64,000 nucleotides of DNA from DASQUK01 sp046723645 (lineage in GTDB: Bacteria; Actinomycetota; Acidimicrobiia; Acidimicrobiales; VFJN01): contig JBKOUY010000044.1 in assembly GCA_046723645.1 (NCBI GenBank), positions 33,665 to 97,664 of the forward strand, given 5' to 3'. The translations under genes and the position numbers were made by a program. The notes under the pieces were generated by a model. That model saw nothing but the letters and a program-made list of their open reading frames with translations, did not search any database and had not been told where the DNA came from. Positions 26,681 through 37,880 of this stretch are shown here, piece by piece; position 1 is the stretch's first letter; every line of letters starts with the position of its first letter.

Positions 26681-27595
26681 TCACCGGAACGCCGGCGCCA
26701 CCTCGTCGATGAAGCGGTCCATCCGCTCGAGCTTGGCCGTGCCCTGCCCGAGCGACCGGTCCGGGACGATGAGCTCGTCCAGTCCGGCCTGGGCGTAGGC
26801 CGCGACCACGTCACGCAGCTGCTCGACGGTTCCGCCGATCGCGGGCATCGGCGACCGCTCGATCAGCCGCTCGATGTCGGCGATCGCGCCGACGTCCTCG
26901 GCCATGAACACGAGCGCCTGCGCCGTCCGGGCGACGGCATCCGGGTCGCGGCCCACCCCTTCGCAGGCGCGGGTCAGGGCCGCGGAGCGCTCGGCGATGT
27001 GGTCGGGCTGCCCCCAGGTGTTCCAGGCATCGGCCCACCGGGCGGCGACGCCGAGCATCCGGTCGCCGCCCCCGCCCACCAGGATCGGCAATGGATCCTG
27101 AATGGGCTTCGGCTCGCACAGGGCGTCGGTGATCTCGTAGTAGCGACCCTTGAACGTGGTCCGTTGCGCGCGGAGCAGGCCGTGGATGACCTCGGTCGCC
27201 TCGGCGAAGCGATCGATGCGGGGGCCGACCGGGGGCAGCTCGATGCCGTAGGCGGCGTGCTCGTTCTCCTGCCATCCGGCGCCGATGCCGAGCGTGAACC
27301 GGCCGCCGCTCACGTGGTCGACGGTGACGGCGATGTTGGCCACGACGGCCGGGTGCCGGTAGGTGTTGCCGAGCACCAGGGTGCCGATCCGCACGCGGGG
27401 CACGGCCGCCGCCAGAGCTGCGACCAGGGACCCTGCCTCCAGCGTCGGGGTCTCGGCGGAAAAGGGGCCGTCGGCGTTGGGCATGAAGTGGTCGGCGATC
27501 CACGCACCGTCCCACCCGGTGGCCTCGGCGTAGCTGGCGGTGGCCAGGATCTCGCCCCAGGGCTGGTTGGCCGACGGCCAGATCGAGAAGCGCAT
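26681..27595 (-). CDS. LLM-class F420-dependent oxidoreductase
   Basis: The 304-residue product is a luciferase-like TIM barrel: SYAEATGWDGAWIADHFMPN near the N-terminus, VRIGTLVLGNTYRHPAVVANIAVTVDHVSGGRFTLGIGAGWQENEH in the middle, and ILVGGGGDRMLGVAARWADAWN later. The VSGGRFTLGIGAGW block is typical of F420-type members in actinobacteria. The substrate is unknown. It is divergent from the second LLM gene at 27664, with only 68 bases between. Confidence 0.87.
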   Translation of the reverse strand: MRFSIWPSANQPWGEILATASYAEATGWDGAWIADHFMPNADGPFSAETPTLEAGSLVAALAAAVPRVRIGTLVLGNTYRHPAVVANIAVTVDHVSGGRFTLGIGAGWQENEHAAYGIELPPVGPRIDRFAEATEVIHGLLRAQRTTFKGRYYEITDALCEPKPIQDPLPILVGGGGDRMLGVAARWADAWNTWGQPDHIAERSAALTRACEGVGRDPDAVARTAQALVFMAEDVGAIADIERLIERSPMPAIGGTVEQLRDVVAAYAQAGLDELIVPDRSLGQGTAKLERMDRFIDEVAPAFR

Positions 27596-27663
27596 GAGAC
27601 CAAGGATGCCAGCGCCCCGGCAGCGGCGGGGTGGCCGTCACGGCGATGCCGTACGGTCGAGTC

Positions 27664-28443
27664 GTGCGCACCGCCGTGAGCCTTCCGCCCTTCACCGATG
27701 CCGCCACCGTCGTCGCGCTGGGCGTCGAGGCGGAGCGGGCGGGCTGGGACGGCGTGTTCCTGTGGGATCACCTGGTCTTCGAGCGCCGCCTCGGGCTCGA
27801 CGTCCACGACCCCTGGGTGGCCCTCGGCGCCATCGCGCAGGCCACCGAACGCGTCCGCCTGGGCACGCTGGTCACGCCCCTGGCGCGTCGTCGGCCCTGG
27901 ATCGTCGCCAAGCACCTGACCACGCTCGACCACCTGAGCGGCGGGCGGGCGGTGCTGGGCGTGGGGCTGGGCGAACCGTCCGACGCCGACTTCGCAGCGT
28001 TCGGCGACCCTGCGGAGCGCAAGGAGCGGGCGGCCATCGTCGACGAGGCGCTCGGGCTGCTGGACGGCCTGTTGCGGGGCCCGGTGTCGCACCAGGGCGC
28101 GCACTTCCGCGTCGACACCGAGATCCTCCCGCGGCCTGTCCAGCGCCCGCGCCCGCCGGTCTGGGTGGCCGCGATCATCCCCCACCGGCTGCCGGTCGCC
28201 CGGGCGCAGCGGTGGGATGGCATCGTGCCGCTCGGCCCGCAGGGCTACAGCAGCCCTGAGGAGCTGGCCACGTATCTCGAGGGCGTCGAGCGCCCGCCGG
28301 TCTGGGACGTGGTGGCGGGCAGGGCCCCGGGGGTGCCGGTCGACGAGTATGCATCGGCGGGTGCCACCTGGCTGATCGACTCGACCTGGCCGGTGGGCGA
28401 CTGGGTGGCGGAGATCCGCACCCGCATCACCGCCGGCCCCTGA
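27664..28443 (+). CDS. LLM-class flavin-dependent oxidoreductase
   Basis: The 259-residue product is another luciferase-like TIM barrel, with EAERAGWDGVFLWDHLVF, RVRLGTLVTPLARRRPWIVAKHLTTLDHLSGGRAVLGVGLGEP and a shorter C-terminus than usual. GTG 27664 is chosen because -10-like TACGGT (27652-27657) is 6 nt upstream; the upstream ATG frames would overlap that promoter. It diverges from the paralog at 26681-27595, but the two are only distantly alike. Its stop TGA overlaps the first base of a GAGGCAAT repeat. Confidence 0.85.
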   Translation: MRTAVSLPPFTDAATVVALGVEAERAGWDGVFLWDHLVFERRLGLDVHDPWVALGAIAQATERVRLGTLVTPLARRRPWIVAKHLTTLDHLSGGRAVLGVGLGEPSDADFAAFGDPAERKERAAIVDEALGLLDGLLRGPVSHQGAHFRVDTEILPRPVQRPRPPVWVAAIIPHRLPVARAQRWDGIVPLGPQGYSSPEELATYLEGVERPPVWDVVAGRAPGVPVDEYASAGATWLIDSTWPVGDWVAEIRTRITAGP

Positions 28444-28537
28444 GGCAATGGCGAATGGTCCAGCGGGCACGAGGCAATGACGAACGGTCTGGGTTCGGCG
28501 TTGCCTCGCATCCCGGTCAATGTTCGCTATCGCCTCG
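28442..28537. repeat. GAGGCAAT/ATTGCCTC palindromic repeat, copy 2
   Basis: The order is GAGGCAATGGCGAATGG, a second GAGGCAATGACGAACGG, then the inverted units TTCGGCGTTGCCTCG and TTCGCTATCGCCTCG. It is the same design and nearly the same length as copy 1 (6290-6385). It fills the gap between two convergent genes, the LLM gene and serC, where it could terminate both transcripts. Confidence 0.75.
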
Positions 28538-28596
28538 GGTGATCTCAGGCCCGACCCCCGCCCGCCGCCCCGTGATGGCGTCGGCCTGTGGCCGAC

Positions 28597-29733
<1,137 letters not shown>

Positions 29734-29767
29734 CTATCGCGGCGGTCCGAGACAAGGAGCCAGCCCG

Positions 29768-30985
29768 TTGCCGTCCACGCAATCTACGAGCCGCATCTCC
29801 TCCCGGGTTGCCGCCATCACAGAGTCGGCCACCCTCGCCGTCGACGCCAAGGCCAAGGCCCTCAAGGCCGCCGGCGAGCCCGTGATCGGCTTCGGCGCCG
29901 GCGAGCCGGACTTCCCGACGCCTCCACACATCGTCGAGGCGGCGGCGGCGGCCTGCCGCAACCCCCGCAACCACAAGTACACGCCGGCCGCCGGGCTGCC
30001 CGAGCTGCGCGAGGCCATCGCCGCCAAGACGAAGCGCGACTCCGGCTACGACGTGCAGGCCGCGCAGGTGCTCGTCACCAACGGGGGCAAGCACGCGGTC
30101 TACAACACCTTCGCAACCCTGCTCGACCCCGGTGACGAGGTGCTGCTGCCGGCGCCGTACTGGACCACCTACCCCGAGCCGATCCGCCTTGCCGGGGGCG
30201 TGCCCGTGGTCTTGCCCACCGACGAGGCGACGGGTTTCCGCGTCGGTCTCGAGCAGCTCGATGCAGCCGTCACCGACCGCACCAAGGCGCTGCTGTTCGT
30301 CTCGCCGTCCAACCCCACGGGCGTCGTCTACCCACCGGCCGAGGTGGAGGCCATCGGCCGCTGGGCCGTCGACCGGGGGATCTGGGTCGTCACCGACGAG
30401 ATCTACGAGCACCTGACCTACGGCGAGCACGTCTTCACGTCGATGCCGACGCTGGTGCCCGAGCTCGCCGAGCGGTGCGTCGTCGTCAACGGCGTCGCCA
30501 AGACCTACGCCATGACCGGCTGGCGGGTGGGCTGGATGGTCGGTCCGAGCGACGTGATCAAGGCGGCCGCCAACCTGCAGTCGCACGCCACGTCCAACGT
30601 CGCCAACGTGTCCCAGGTGGCGGCCCTGGCTGCGGTGGCGGGCGACCTCGACGCCGCCGCCGAGATGCGGACCGCCTTCGAACGCCGGGGCCGCACCATG
30701 CATCGGCTGCTGTCGGGCGTCCCCGACGTCCACGTCCTCGAGCCCCAGGGTGCGTTCTACGCGTTGCCCAACCTGTCCGCGTACCTCGGGTGCAGCATCC
30801 GCGGTGAGGTCCCCCGCACCACCGTCGAGCTGTGCGGCATCCTGCTCGACCACGCGATGGTGGCGACGGTGCCCGGCGAGGCGTTCGACGCCCCGGGTTA
30901 CGCCCGCCTGTCGTTCGCGCTCGGCGACGACGACCTGGGCGAGGGCTGCCGCCGGATCGGCGACCTGCTGGCGGAGGCCTCGTAG
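29768..30985 (+). CDS. aspC: Aspartate aminotransferase, class I fold
   Basis: The 405-residue PLP enzyme interconverts aspartate and oxaloacetate using 2-oxoglutarate. It shows [31 protein letters not shown] (Asn182), the Asp210/Tyr213 pair in VTDEIYEHL, and the Schiff-base Lys245 in [16 protein letters not shown], all typical of subgroup Ib enzymes. TTG 29768 is proposed as the start because AAGGAG sits 8 nt upstream and no ATG or GTG fits; upstream in-frame codons fall in the serC promoter region. A prephenate aminotransferase side role is possible. Confidence 0.9.
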   Translation: MPSTQSTSRISSRVAAITESATLAVDAKAKALKAAGEPVIGFGAGEPDFPTPPHIVEAAAAACRNPRNHKYTPAAGLPELREAIAAKTKRDSGYDVQAAQVLVTNGGKHAVYNTFATLLDPGDEVLLPAPYWTTYPEPIRLAGGVPVVLPTDEATGFRVGLEQLDAAVTDRTKALLFVSPSNPTGVVYPPAEVEAIGRWAVDRGIWVVTDEIYEHLTYGEHVFTSMPTLVPELAERCVVVNGVAKTYAMTGWRVGWMVGPSDVIKAAANLQSHATSNVANVSQVAALAAVAGDLDAAAEMRTAFERRGRTMHRLLSGVPDVHVLEPQGAFYALPNLSAYLGCSIRGEVPRTTVELCGILLDHAMVATVPGEAFDAPGYARLSFALGDDDLGEGCRRIGDLLAEAS

Positions 30986-31055
30986 CCGTTCCACAGCCGT
31001 CCGGTGACGATCGCGGGTGGTTTGGGCCACCGATCCCGCGGCAAGAATCGGGCCC

Positions 31056-33101
31056 ATGACGTCCTACGGCTCGTGGATCACGCCCATCACGTCCGAGCTC
31101 GTCGTCCGTGCCGCGGCCGTGCTCGGCGCCGTGGCGGTCGAGGGCGATCACGTCTGGTGGTCGGAGCTCCGGCCCGAGGAGGGGGGCCGCACGCAGATCG
31201 TCCACAAGGTCGGCGACGGACCGGCCGCGGACCTCCTGCCCGCCGGGTTCAACGCCCGCACGGCGGTCCACGAGTACGGCGGGGGCGCGTGGTGGGTGCG
31301 CGGCGAGAGCCTCTGGTTCGCGAACTGGGACGACCAGCGCCTGTACCGCCTGACCGGCCGGGCCATGCCGGTCCCGCTGACTCCGGAGCCCGAGGCGCCC
31401 CGCGGGGACCGCTGGGCGGACGGCGAGGTGGACGCGTCGGGCCGGTGGACGGTCGTCGTGCGCGAGCACCACGCTCCCGAGGCCACCCCGGCAGAGGTCG
31501 TCAACGAGCTGATGGTGCTCGACGGCAGCGGCGACCTCGAGCCCCGGGCGCTGGTCAGCGGGCCCGACTTCGTCTCGGATCCCCGGCTCTCGCCCGACGG
31601 CGGACGGCTGTCGTGGCTGCAGTGGAACCACCCCGACATGCCCTGGGACGGCACCGAGCTCATGGTGGCGCCGGTCGAGTGGGACGCTGCCGGCCCCCAG
31701 CTCGGCGCGCCCGCGGTCGTCGCCGGCCGGCCCCACCGGGCCCCGGGCGGCACGGGCGACGGCGAGTCGGTGTTCCAGCCCCGCTGGCACCGGGACGGCT
31801 CGCTGTGGTTCGTCTCCGACCGCACCGGCTGGGGCAACCTCTACCGCTGGGTGGCCGAGGACGGTGGGGGCGAGGTCGAGCCCCGGGTCCAGATGGAGGG
31901 CGAGATCGGCGTGCCGCAATGGGTGTTCGGCCAGTCGCGCTACGCCTTCCTGGACGACGGCAGGGTCGTGTTCGCCTACCAGAGCGACGGTCTCGACCAC
32001 CTGGCGGTGGAGTTGCCCGACGGATCGGCCGGCGACCTGGACGTGCCGTACACCGCGATCGCCTCGCCGGAGGCGGCCGGCGACGGCGTGGTGTTCATCG
32101 GCGCGTCGGCGGTCGCCGAGCCGGCGGTGGTGCGGGTGCCACTGTTGCCGGCGGCCGACGAACCCGGCGGGGCCAAGGCCGGCACACCCGAGGTCCTGCG
32201 CCCGCCGCGCGACCTGGGCCTCGACGCGGCCTGGTTCTCGGTGCCTGAGCCCATCGCCTTCCCCACCAGCGGTGGCCGCACCGCGCACGCCCTCTTCTAC
32301 CCGCCGACCAACCCGCAGGCAGCGGCGACCGGCGGCGAGGGCGGCGACAAGCCGCCGCTTCTGGTGTTCATCCACGGCGGGCCGACCGCGGCGGCCCGGC
32401 CGATGCTCCAGTTGGGCATCCAGTACTGGACCAGCCGCGGCCTGGCGGTCGTCGACGTCAACTACGGCGGCTCGACCGGCTACGGCCGTGCGTACCTCCG
32501 CCAGCTCGACCACCACTGGGGGATCATCGACCTCGACGACTGCGTGGCCGCCGCCCGGTGGCTGGCCGACCGGGGCCGGGTGGACGCCGACCGCCTGGCC
32601 ATCCGGGGCGGCTCGGCCGGCGGCTACACGACGCTGGCGGCCCTGGCGTTCCGGGACACGTTCGCGGCCGGTGCCAGCCACTTCGGCGTCGCCGACCTCG
32701 AGGCCCTCACCACCGAGACCCACAAGTTCGAGAGCCGCTACCTCGACGGCCTGATCGGACCGTACCCGGAGGAGCGGGACGTCTACGTCGAGCGCTCGCC
32801 GATCCACCACGTCGAGGGGATCGACCGTCCGCTGATCGTGCTCCAGGGGCTGGAGGACGAGGTCGTGCCGCCCAACCAGGCCGAGATGATCGTCGATGCC
32901 CTGCGCCGCAGGGGCGTGCCGGTCGCCTACCTGACGTTCGAGGGCGAGCAGCACGGCTTCCGCCAGGCGGCCAACATCCGCCGGGCGCTCGACGCCGAGC
33001 TGTCGTTCTACGGCCAGGTCTTCGGCTTCGACCTGCCCGCGGGTGAGGGCATCGAGCCGGTCACGGTCGAGAACCTCGGACACGAACAGCCGCTCCCGTA
33101 A
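31056..33101 (+). CDS. S9 family prolyl oligopeptidase-type peptidase
   Basis: The 681-residue product has an N-terminal beta-propeller (residues about 1-400, with repeats such as DPRLSPDGGRLSWLQWNHPDMPWDGTEL) and a C-terminal alpha/beta hydrolase domain. The nucleophile is in IRGGSAGGYTTL, the acid in LEDEVVPPNQAE and the base His in EGEQHGFRQ. This is the acylaminoacyl peptidase/DPP IV-like type, without a signal peptide and so cytoplasmic. ATG 31056 is chosen over 31017 because the latter lies upstream of AAGAAT, a weak -10 candidate. It probably trims small peptides. Confidence 0.9.
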   Translation: MTSYGSWITPITSELVVRAAAVLGAVAVEGDHVWWSELRPEEGGRTQIVHKVGDGPAADLLPAGFNARTAVHEYGGGAWWVRGESLWFANWDDQRLYRLTGRAMPVPLTPEPEAPRGDRWADGEVDASGRWTVVVREHHAPEATPAEVVNELMVLDGSGDLEPRALVSGPDFVSDPRLSPDGGRLSWLQWNHPDMPWDGTELMVAPVEWDAAGPQLGAPAVVAGRPHRAPGGTGDGESVFQPRWHRDGSLWFVSDRTGWGNLYRWVAEDGGGEVEPRVQMEGEIGVPQWVFGQSRYAFLDDGRVVFAYQSDGLDHLAVELPDGSAGDLDVPYTAIASPEAAGDGVVFIGASAVAEPAVVRVPLLPAADEPGGAKAGTPEVLRPPRDLGLDAAWFSVPEPIAFPTSGGRTAHALFYPPTNPQAAATGGEGGDKPPLLVFIHGGPTAAARPMLQLGIQYWTSRGLAVVDVNYGGSTGYGRAYLRQLDHHWGIIDLDDCVAAARWLADRGRVDADRLAIRGGSAGGYTTLAALAFRDTFAAGASHFGVADLEALTTETHKFESRYLDGLIGPYPEERDVYVERSPIHHVEGIDRPLIVLQGLEDEVVPPNQAEMIVDALRRRGVPVAYLTFEGEQHGFRQAANIRRALDAELSFYGQVFGFDLPAGEGIEPVTVENLGHEQPLP

Positions 33102-33229
33102 CGGCGGCGGCCCCTGGTGCGTTCTGATGAATGGACGGCTGGGACCGTTGTGCGTGGTCAGTTCATGCCTCTGGGGAGGATCGACCCCGCGTCCACGACC
33201 GGGCTGGACCGCAGGAGGAGCCAATCTCC

Positions 33230-33484
33230 ATGGCAGACCTATCCCAGCAGGAGGCGCTCGATCAGGTCGCCGACAGCATCGCCGCCGCCGTGCACATCAC
33301 CCACGACCGCTGGGACCAGATCCAGGGCGACCAGCGAATGCGGGGCGTGGTGTTCTTCGCCCGCCACTGCCTCGAGGCCCTGGACCTCGACAACCCGCCG
33401 GTGGCCGACCGGGCGCTCTCGAAGATGGACGCCGCCCGGGCCCTGATCGGCGACGATGTGGGGGATGAGGACGAGACGGGCTAG
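33230..33484 (+). CDS. Small conserved-looking hypothetical protein
   Basis: The 84-residue product (MADLSQQEALDQVADSIAAAVHITHDRWDQIQGDQRMRGV...) is predicted mostly helical, acidic at its end and without cysteines. GGAGGAG upstream of ATG 33230 is a strong ribosome binding site, rare here, supporting translation. I do not recognise the family. The TAG stop (33482-33484) lies inside the terminal CTAG of MITE-like copy C. Confidence 0.6.
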   Translation: MADLSQQEALDQVADSIAAAVHITHDRWDQIQGDQRMRGVVFFARHCLEALDLDNPPVADRALSKMDAARALIGDDVGDEDETG

Positions 33485-33543
33485 TGGGCCCTCGCGGAAG
33501 TCATCGTGGCGTCTCGCCGGCCAGATCCGCGAGCACCCACTCG
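33481..33543. repeat. MITE-like CTAG element, short copy C
   Basis: This 63-base element keeps the ends of the family (CTAGTGGGCCCTCGCGGA on the left; in complement CGAGTGGGTGCTCGCGGA on the right) and the adjacent AAGTCATCGTGGCGTCTCGCCGGCCAGATC segment, but lacks the core of copies A and B. The right CTAG has mutated to CTCG. The left CTAG provides the stop codon of the 84-residue gene. Confidence 0.78.
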
Positions 33544-33592
33544 TGGGCCCGACTGAGGCCCTGGTCAGTGCGCTGACTAGGGTGTTTCCGCT

Positions 33593-35155
33593 ATGGCGCG
33601 CATCCTCGTGACCGAGAACATCGCCGACGGCGGGCTCCAGCAACTGCGGGATGCCGGCCATGTCGTCGACGTCCGCCTCGGCCTTTCCGCGGGCGAGCTG
33701 ATCGAGGTGATCCCCGGCGCCGGGGCCCTCATCATCCGGTCTGCCACCCAGGTGACCCGGGAGGTCCTGGACGCGGGCACCGATCTCGTCGTCGTCGGCC
33801 GGGCAGGCATCGGGCTCGACAACGTCGACGTCGAGGCCGCGACCCAGCGTGGCGTGATGGTCGTCAACGCGCCGCAGTCGAACATCCTCTCGGCGGCGGA
33901 GCACGCGATGGCACTGCTCCTGGCCCAGGCCCGGAACATCCCCCAGGCGCATCGGGCGCTGAGCGAGGGGCGCTGGGAGCGCTCGAAGTGGGAGGGCGTG
34001 GAGCTCGCCGACAAGACCCTCGGGATCGTGGGCCTCGGGCGCATCGGCAAGCTGGTGGCGCAGCGGGCGCTCGCGTTCGGGATGCGCCTGGTCGCGTACG
34101 ACCCGTTCGTGTCGGCGGAGCGGGCCCGCCAGCTCTCCGTGGAGCTGCTCCCCCTCGAGCAGCTCGTGCAGGCGGCCGACTTCATCACCCTGCACGTCGC
34201 CAAAACCCCCGAGACTGCGGGCATGATCGGCAAGGACCTGCTCGCGGTGGCCAAGCCGGGCATCCGCATCATCAATGTGGCGCGGGGCGGCATCGTGGAC
34301 GAGGCGGCCCTGGCCGAGGCCATCCGCGCCGGCCGGGTCGCCGGGGCCGCGCTGGACGTCTTCGCAGCCGAGCCCACCACCGACTCGCCGCTGTTCGGCC
34401 TGCCGCAGGTGGTGGTCACGCCACACCTCGGCGCCAGCACGCGGGAGGCGCAGGACAAGGCGGGCGACACGATCGCCGAGCAGGTGGCCCTGGCGCTGGC
34501 CGACGAGTTCGTCCCCTTCGCCGTGAACGTGAGCGCCGCCGAGGCGTCGGAGACCGTCCGCCCGTTCCTGCCCCTCGCCGAGCGCCTGGGCGAGCTGTTC
34601 GGCGGCCTGGTCGATCGCGTGCCCGAGGTCCTGGAGGTCGAGTACGCGGGCCAGCTCGCCGACTACGACACCCGCATCCTCACTCTGTCGGTGCTCAAGG
34701 GCGCGTTCGGGCGGGTGACCGACGAGCCGGTCTCCTACGTGAACGCGCCCCGCATCGCCAGCGATCGTGGTGTCGAGGTGCGGGACACCTCGACGGCCAC
34801 CGCCCACGACTACGTCAACCTCGTGACCATCAGGGGTGGCGACCACGCCATCGCCGGCACCCTGGTCGGCCTGCGGGCCGAGCCCCGGATCGTCATGCTC
34901 GACGGCCACACGATCGACCTGCCCCCGGCCAAGCACATGCTGGTGGTCCGCAACGACGACCGGCCCGGCATGATCGCCTTCGTGGCCGGGGTGCTGGCCG
35001 ATGCGGTGGTCAACATCGACGACATGCACCTCGGCCGGTCGGACCGGGGCCAGGCGGCCCTCCAGGTGATCGCGACCGACGTCGCGGTGCCCGCCGAGGT
35101 CCAGAACGCCATCCGGGCCGGGGACGGCGTCGTCTCGGTGCACGCCCTCAGCTGA
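33593..35155 (+). CDS. serA: D-3-phosphoglycerate dehydrogenase
   Basis: The 520-residue NAD enzyme oxidises 3-phosphoglycerate, the first committed step of serine synthesis. It has the N-terminal substrate domain, the Rossmann motif LGIVGLGRIGKLVA, catalytic residues in NVARGGIVDEAAL and TPHLGASTREAQ, an intervening domain, and a C-terminal ACT domain (GMIAFVAGVLADAVVNIDDMHLGRSDRGQAAL) for serine feedback, as in mycobacterial SerA. -10-like TAGGGT (33578-33583) lies 9 nt before the ATG, suggesting a leaderless mRNA. Confidence 0.96.
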   Translation: MARILVTENIADGGLQQLRDAGHVVDVRLGLSAGELIEVIPGAGALIIRSATQVTREVLDAGTDLVVVGRAGIGLDNVDVEAATQRGVMVVNAPQSNILSAAEHAMALLLAQARNIPQAHRALSEGRWERSKWEGVELADKTLGIVGLGRIGKLVAQRALAFGMRLVAYDPFVSAERARQLSVELLPLEQLVQAADFITLHVAKTPETAGMIGKDLLAVAKPGIRIINVARGGIVDEAALAEAIRAGRVAGAALDVFAAEPTTDSPLFGLPQVVVTPHLGASTREAQDKAGDTIAEQVALALADEFVPFAVNVSAAEASETVRPFLPLAERLGELFGGLVDRVPEVLEVEYAGQLADYDTRILTLSVLKGAFGRVTDEPVSYVNAPRIASDRGVEVRDTSTATAHDYVNLVTIRGGDHAIAGTLVGLRAEPRIVMLDGHTIDLPPAKHMLVVRNDDRPGMIAFVAGVLADAVVNIDDMHLGRSDRGQAALQVIATDVAVPAEVQNAIRAGDGVVSVHALS

Positions 35156-35202
35156 CGCCACGCTCGGCCGCCGGCGCGGCGGGTCGCACCGCGCCGGTCG
35201 CT

Positions 35203-35667
35203 TCAACCGCCGCCGGCGTCGCTGCCGTCGCTGCCGGGCTCGCCCGAGGGGGGCGCCGCCTTCTTGGCGGCGGCCTTCTTGGCCCCGGCTTTCTTGGCGG
35301 GAACCTTGCCGGCAGCTGCCTTCTTGGCGGTTGCCTTCTTGGCGGCGGCCTTCTTGGCGGCGGCCTTCTTGGCCCCGGTCTTCTGGGTGGGTGCCTTCTT
35401 GGCGGGCGCCTTGCCCGCAGCCGCCTTCTTGGCTGCGGCCTTCGCCGGGGGCGCCTTGGCCGCCGGCGCCTGGCGAACAGGGGGCGCGTCCTGGGCGCGG
35501 GCGGCCTCCTTGGCGACGGGAGGCGTCGCAGGTCGGGCTTGGGATCGGGCTGCGGGACGATTGGCGGCGGGCTCGGGCGTCGGCCGCTCCCGGAGGAAGC
35601 GCACCAGCGCCTGGACCGCGGCCACCAGCGCGACCAGCAGGCCCATGCGGAACAGTCGGCGACTCAC
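35203..35667 (-). CDS. Lysine/alanine-rich repeat protein with N-terminal membrane helix
   Basis: The 154-residue product has one N-terminal hydrophobic segment (LFRMGLLVALVAAVQALVRFL), then a long tail of about 20 AKKA/KKAAAKKA/KKAPAKKA units like histone H1 or the tails of actinobacterial HupB. At DNA level these are direct repeats of about 15 bases (GCCTTCTTGGCGGCG...). The tail should bind DNA, RNA or anionic polymers next to the membrane. GTG 35667 or ATG 35646 may be the start; the longer frame is unlikely. It is transcribed toward serA. Function unknown. Confidence 0.65.
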   Translation of the reverse strand: MSRRLFRMGLLVALVAAVQALVRFLRERPTPEPAANRPAARSQARPATPPVAKEAARAQDAPPVRQAPAAKAPPAKAAAKKAAAGKAPAKKAPTQKTGAKKAAAKKAAAKKATAKKAAAGKVPAKKAGAKKAAAKKAAPPSGEPGSDGSDAGGG

Positions 35668-35746
35668 GGCTCCCGAGGCTAACCCTCGGCGACCTCCCCT
35701 GACCGGACCGCACGCCCGGCCGCGCCCGGCCACGCCCGTCGCCGCC

Positions 35747-35776
35747 TTGACGCCGGGTCCACGGCTCCGGCAGCAT
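35747..35776 (+). promoter_or_regulatory. Promoter of the leuA leader
   Basis: TTGACG (35747-35752) and CAGCAT (35771-35776) are 18 bases apart, and the leader peptide ATG begins 7 bases later. The geometry is shared with the promoters before the other two leader peptides. Confidence 0.5.
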
Positions 35777-35783
35777 TGCTTCG

Positions 35784-35819
35784 ATGCGCCTGCACACCGC
35801 CGGCCTGCTTCTTACCTGA
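35784..35819 (+). CDS. leuL: leuA leader peptide MRLHTAGLLLT
   Basis: An 11-codon ORF with four leucines, three of them consecutive (CTG CTT CTT) just before Thr and the stop. It has no ribosome binding site and begins about 7 nt after a promoter-like hexamer, so it is probably leaderless. TGA ends one base before a perfect 10-bp hairpin. This is the classical arrangement for leucine-dependent attenuation of leuA. Confidence 0.85.
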   Translation: MRLHTAGLLLT

Positions 35820-37595
<1,776 letters not shown>

Positions 37596-37683
37596 CGCGG
37601 AAACCACCGTGTCGGTGGTCGATGCCGCCACTCAGCGCGCGCTCGTCACCACATTGTCATGTGTAACCGATGTCACACCGGGC

Positions 37684-37800
37684 TAAGGTTCGGTCGCTCA
37701 ATGACCGCACCGAACGCCGAGCAGGTGCCCCGGGCCTGGGCCGGGCACCCGTGACGGGTCCCTCCCGCCGGCGATCTCCAACCGATCGTCGACGGGAGGG
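37684..37800 (+). promoter_or_regulatory. Structured leader region upstream of the M1 peptidase gene
   Basis: The gap holds -10-like TAAGGT (37684-37689), a dyad GTTCGGT/ACCGAAC (37688-37694 and 37709-37715), a hairpin GGTGCCC/GGGCACC (37724-37730 and 37743-37749) and a long-range stem CCCTCCCG/CGGGAGGG (37760-37767 and 37793-37800) with inner CGAT/ATCG. A 17-codon ORF could start at ATG 37701. There is no T-tract. It may be a structured regulatory RNA; I cannot assign a family. Confidence 0.4.
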
Positions 37801-37880
37801 CGGTCGTTGCCTTCGGAATGGCGGCGCGCCCGGCCAACGCCGACCCGGTCGGTGGTGGCGGTGTGGCATCCTGCGCCTGC

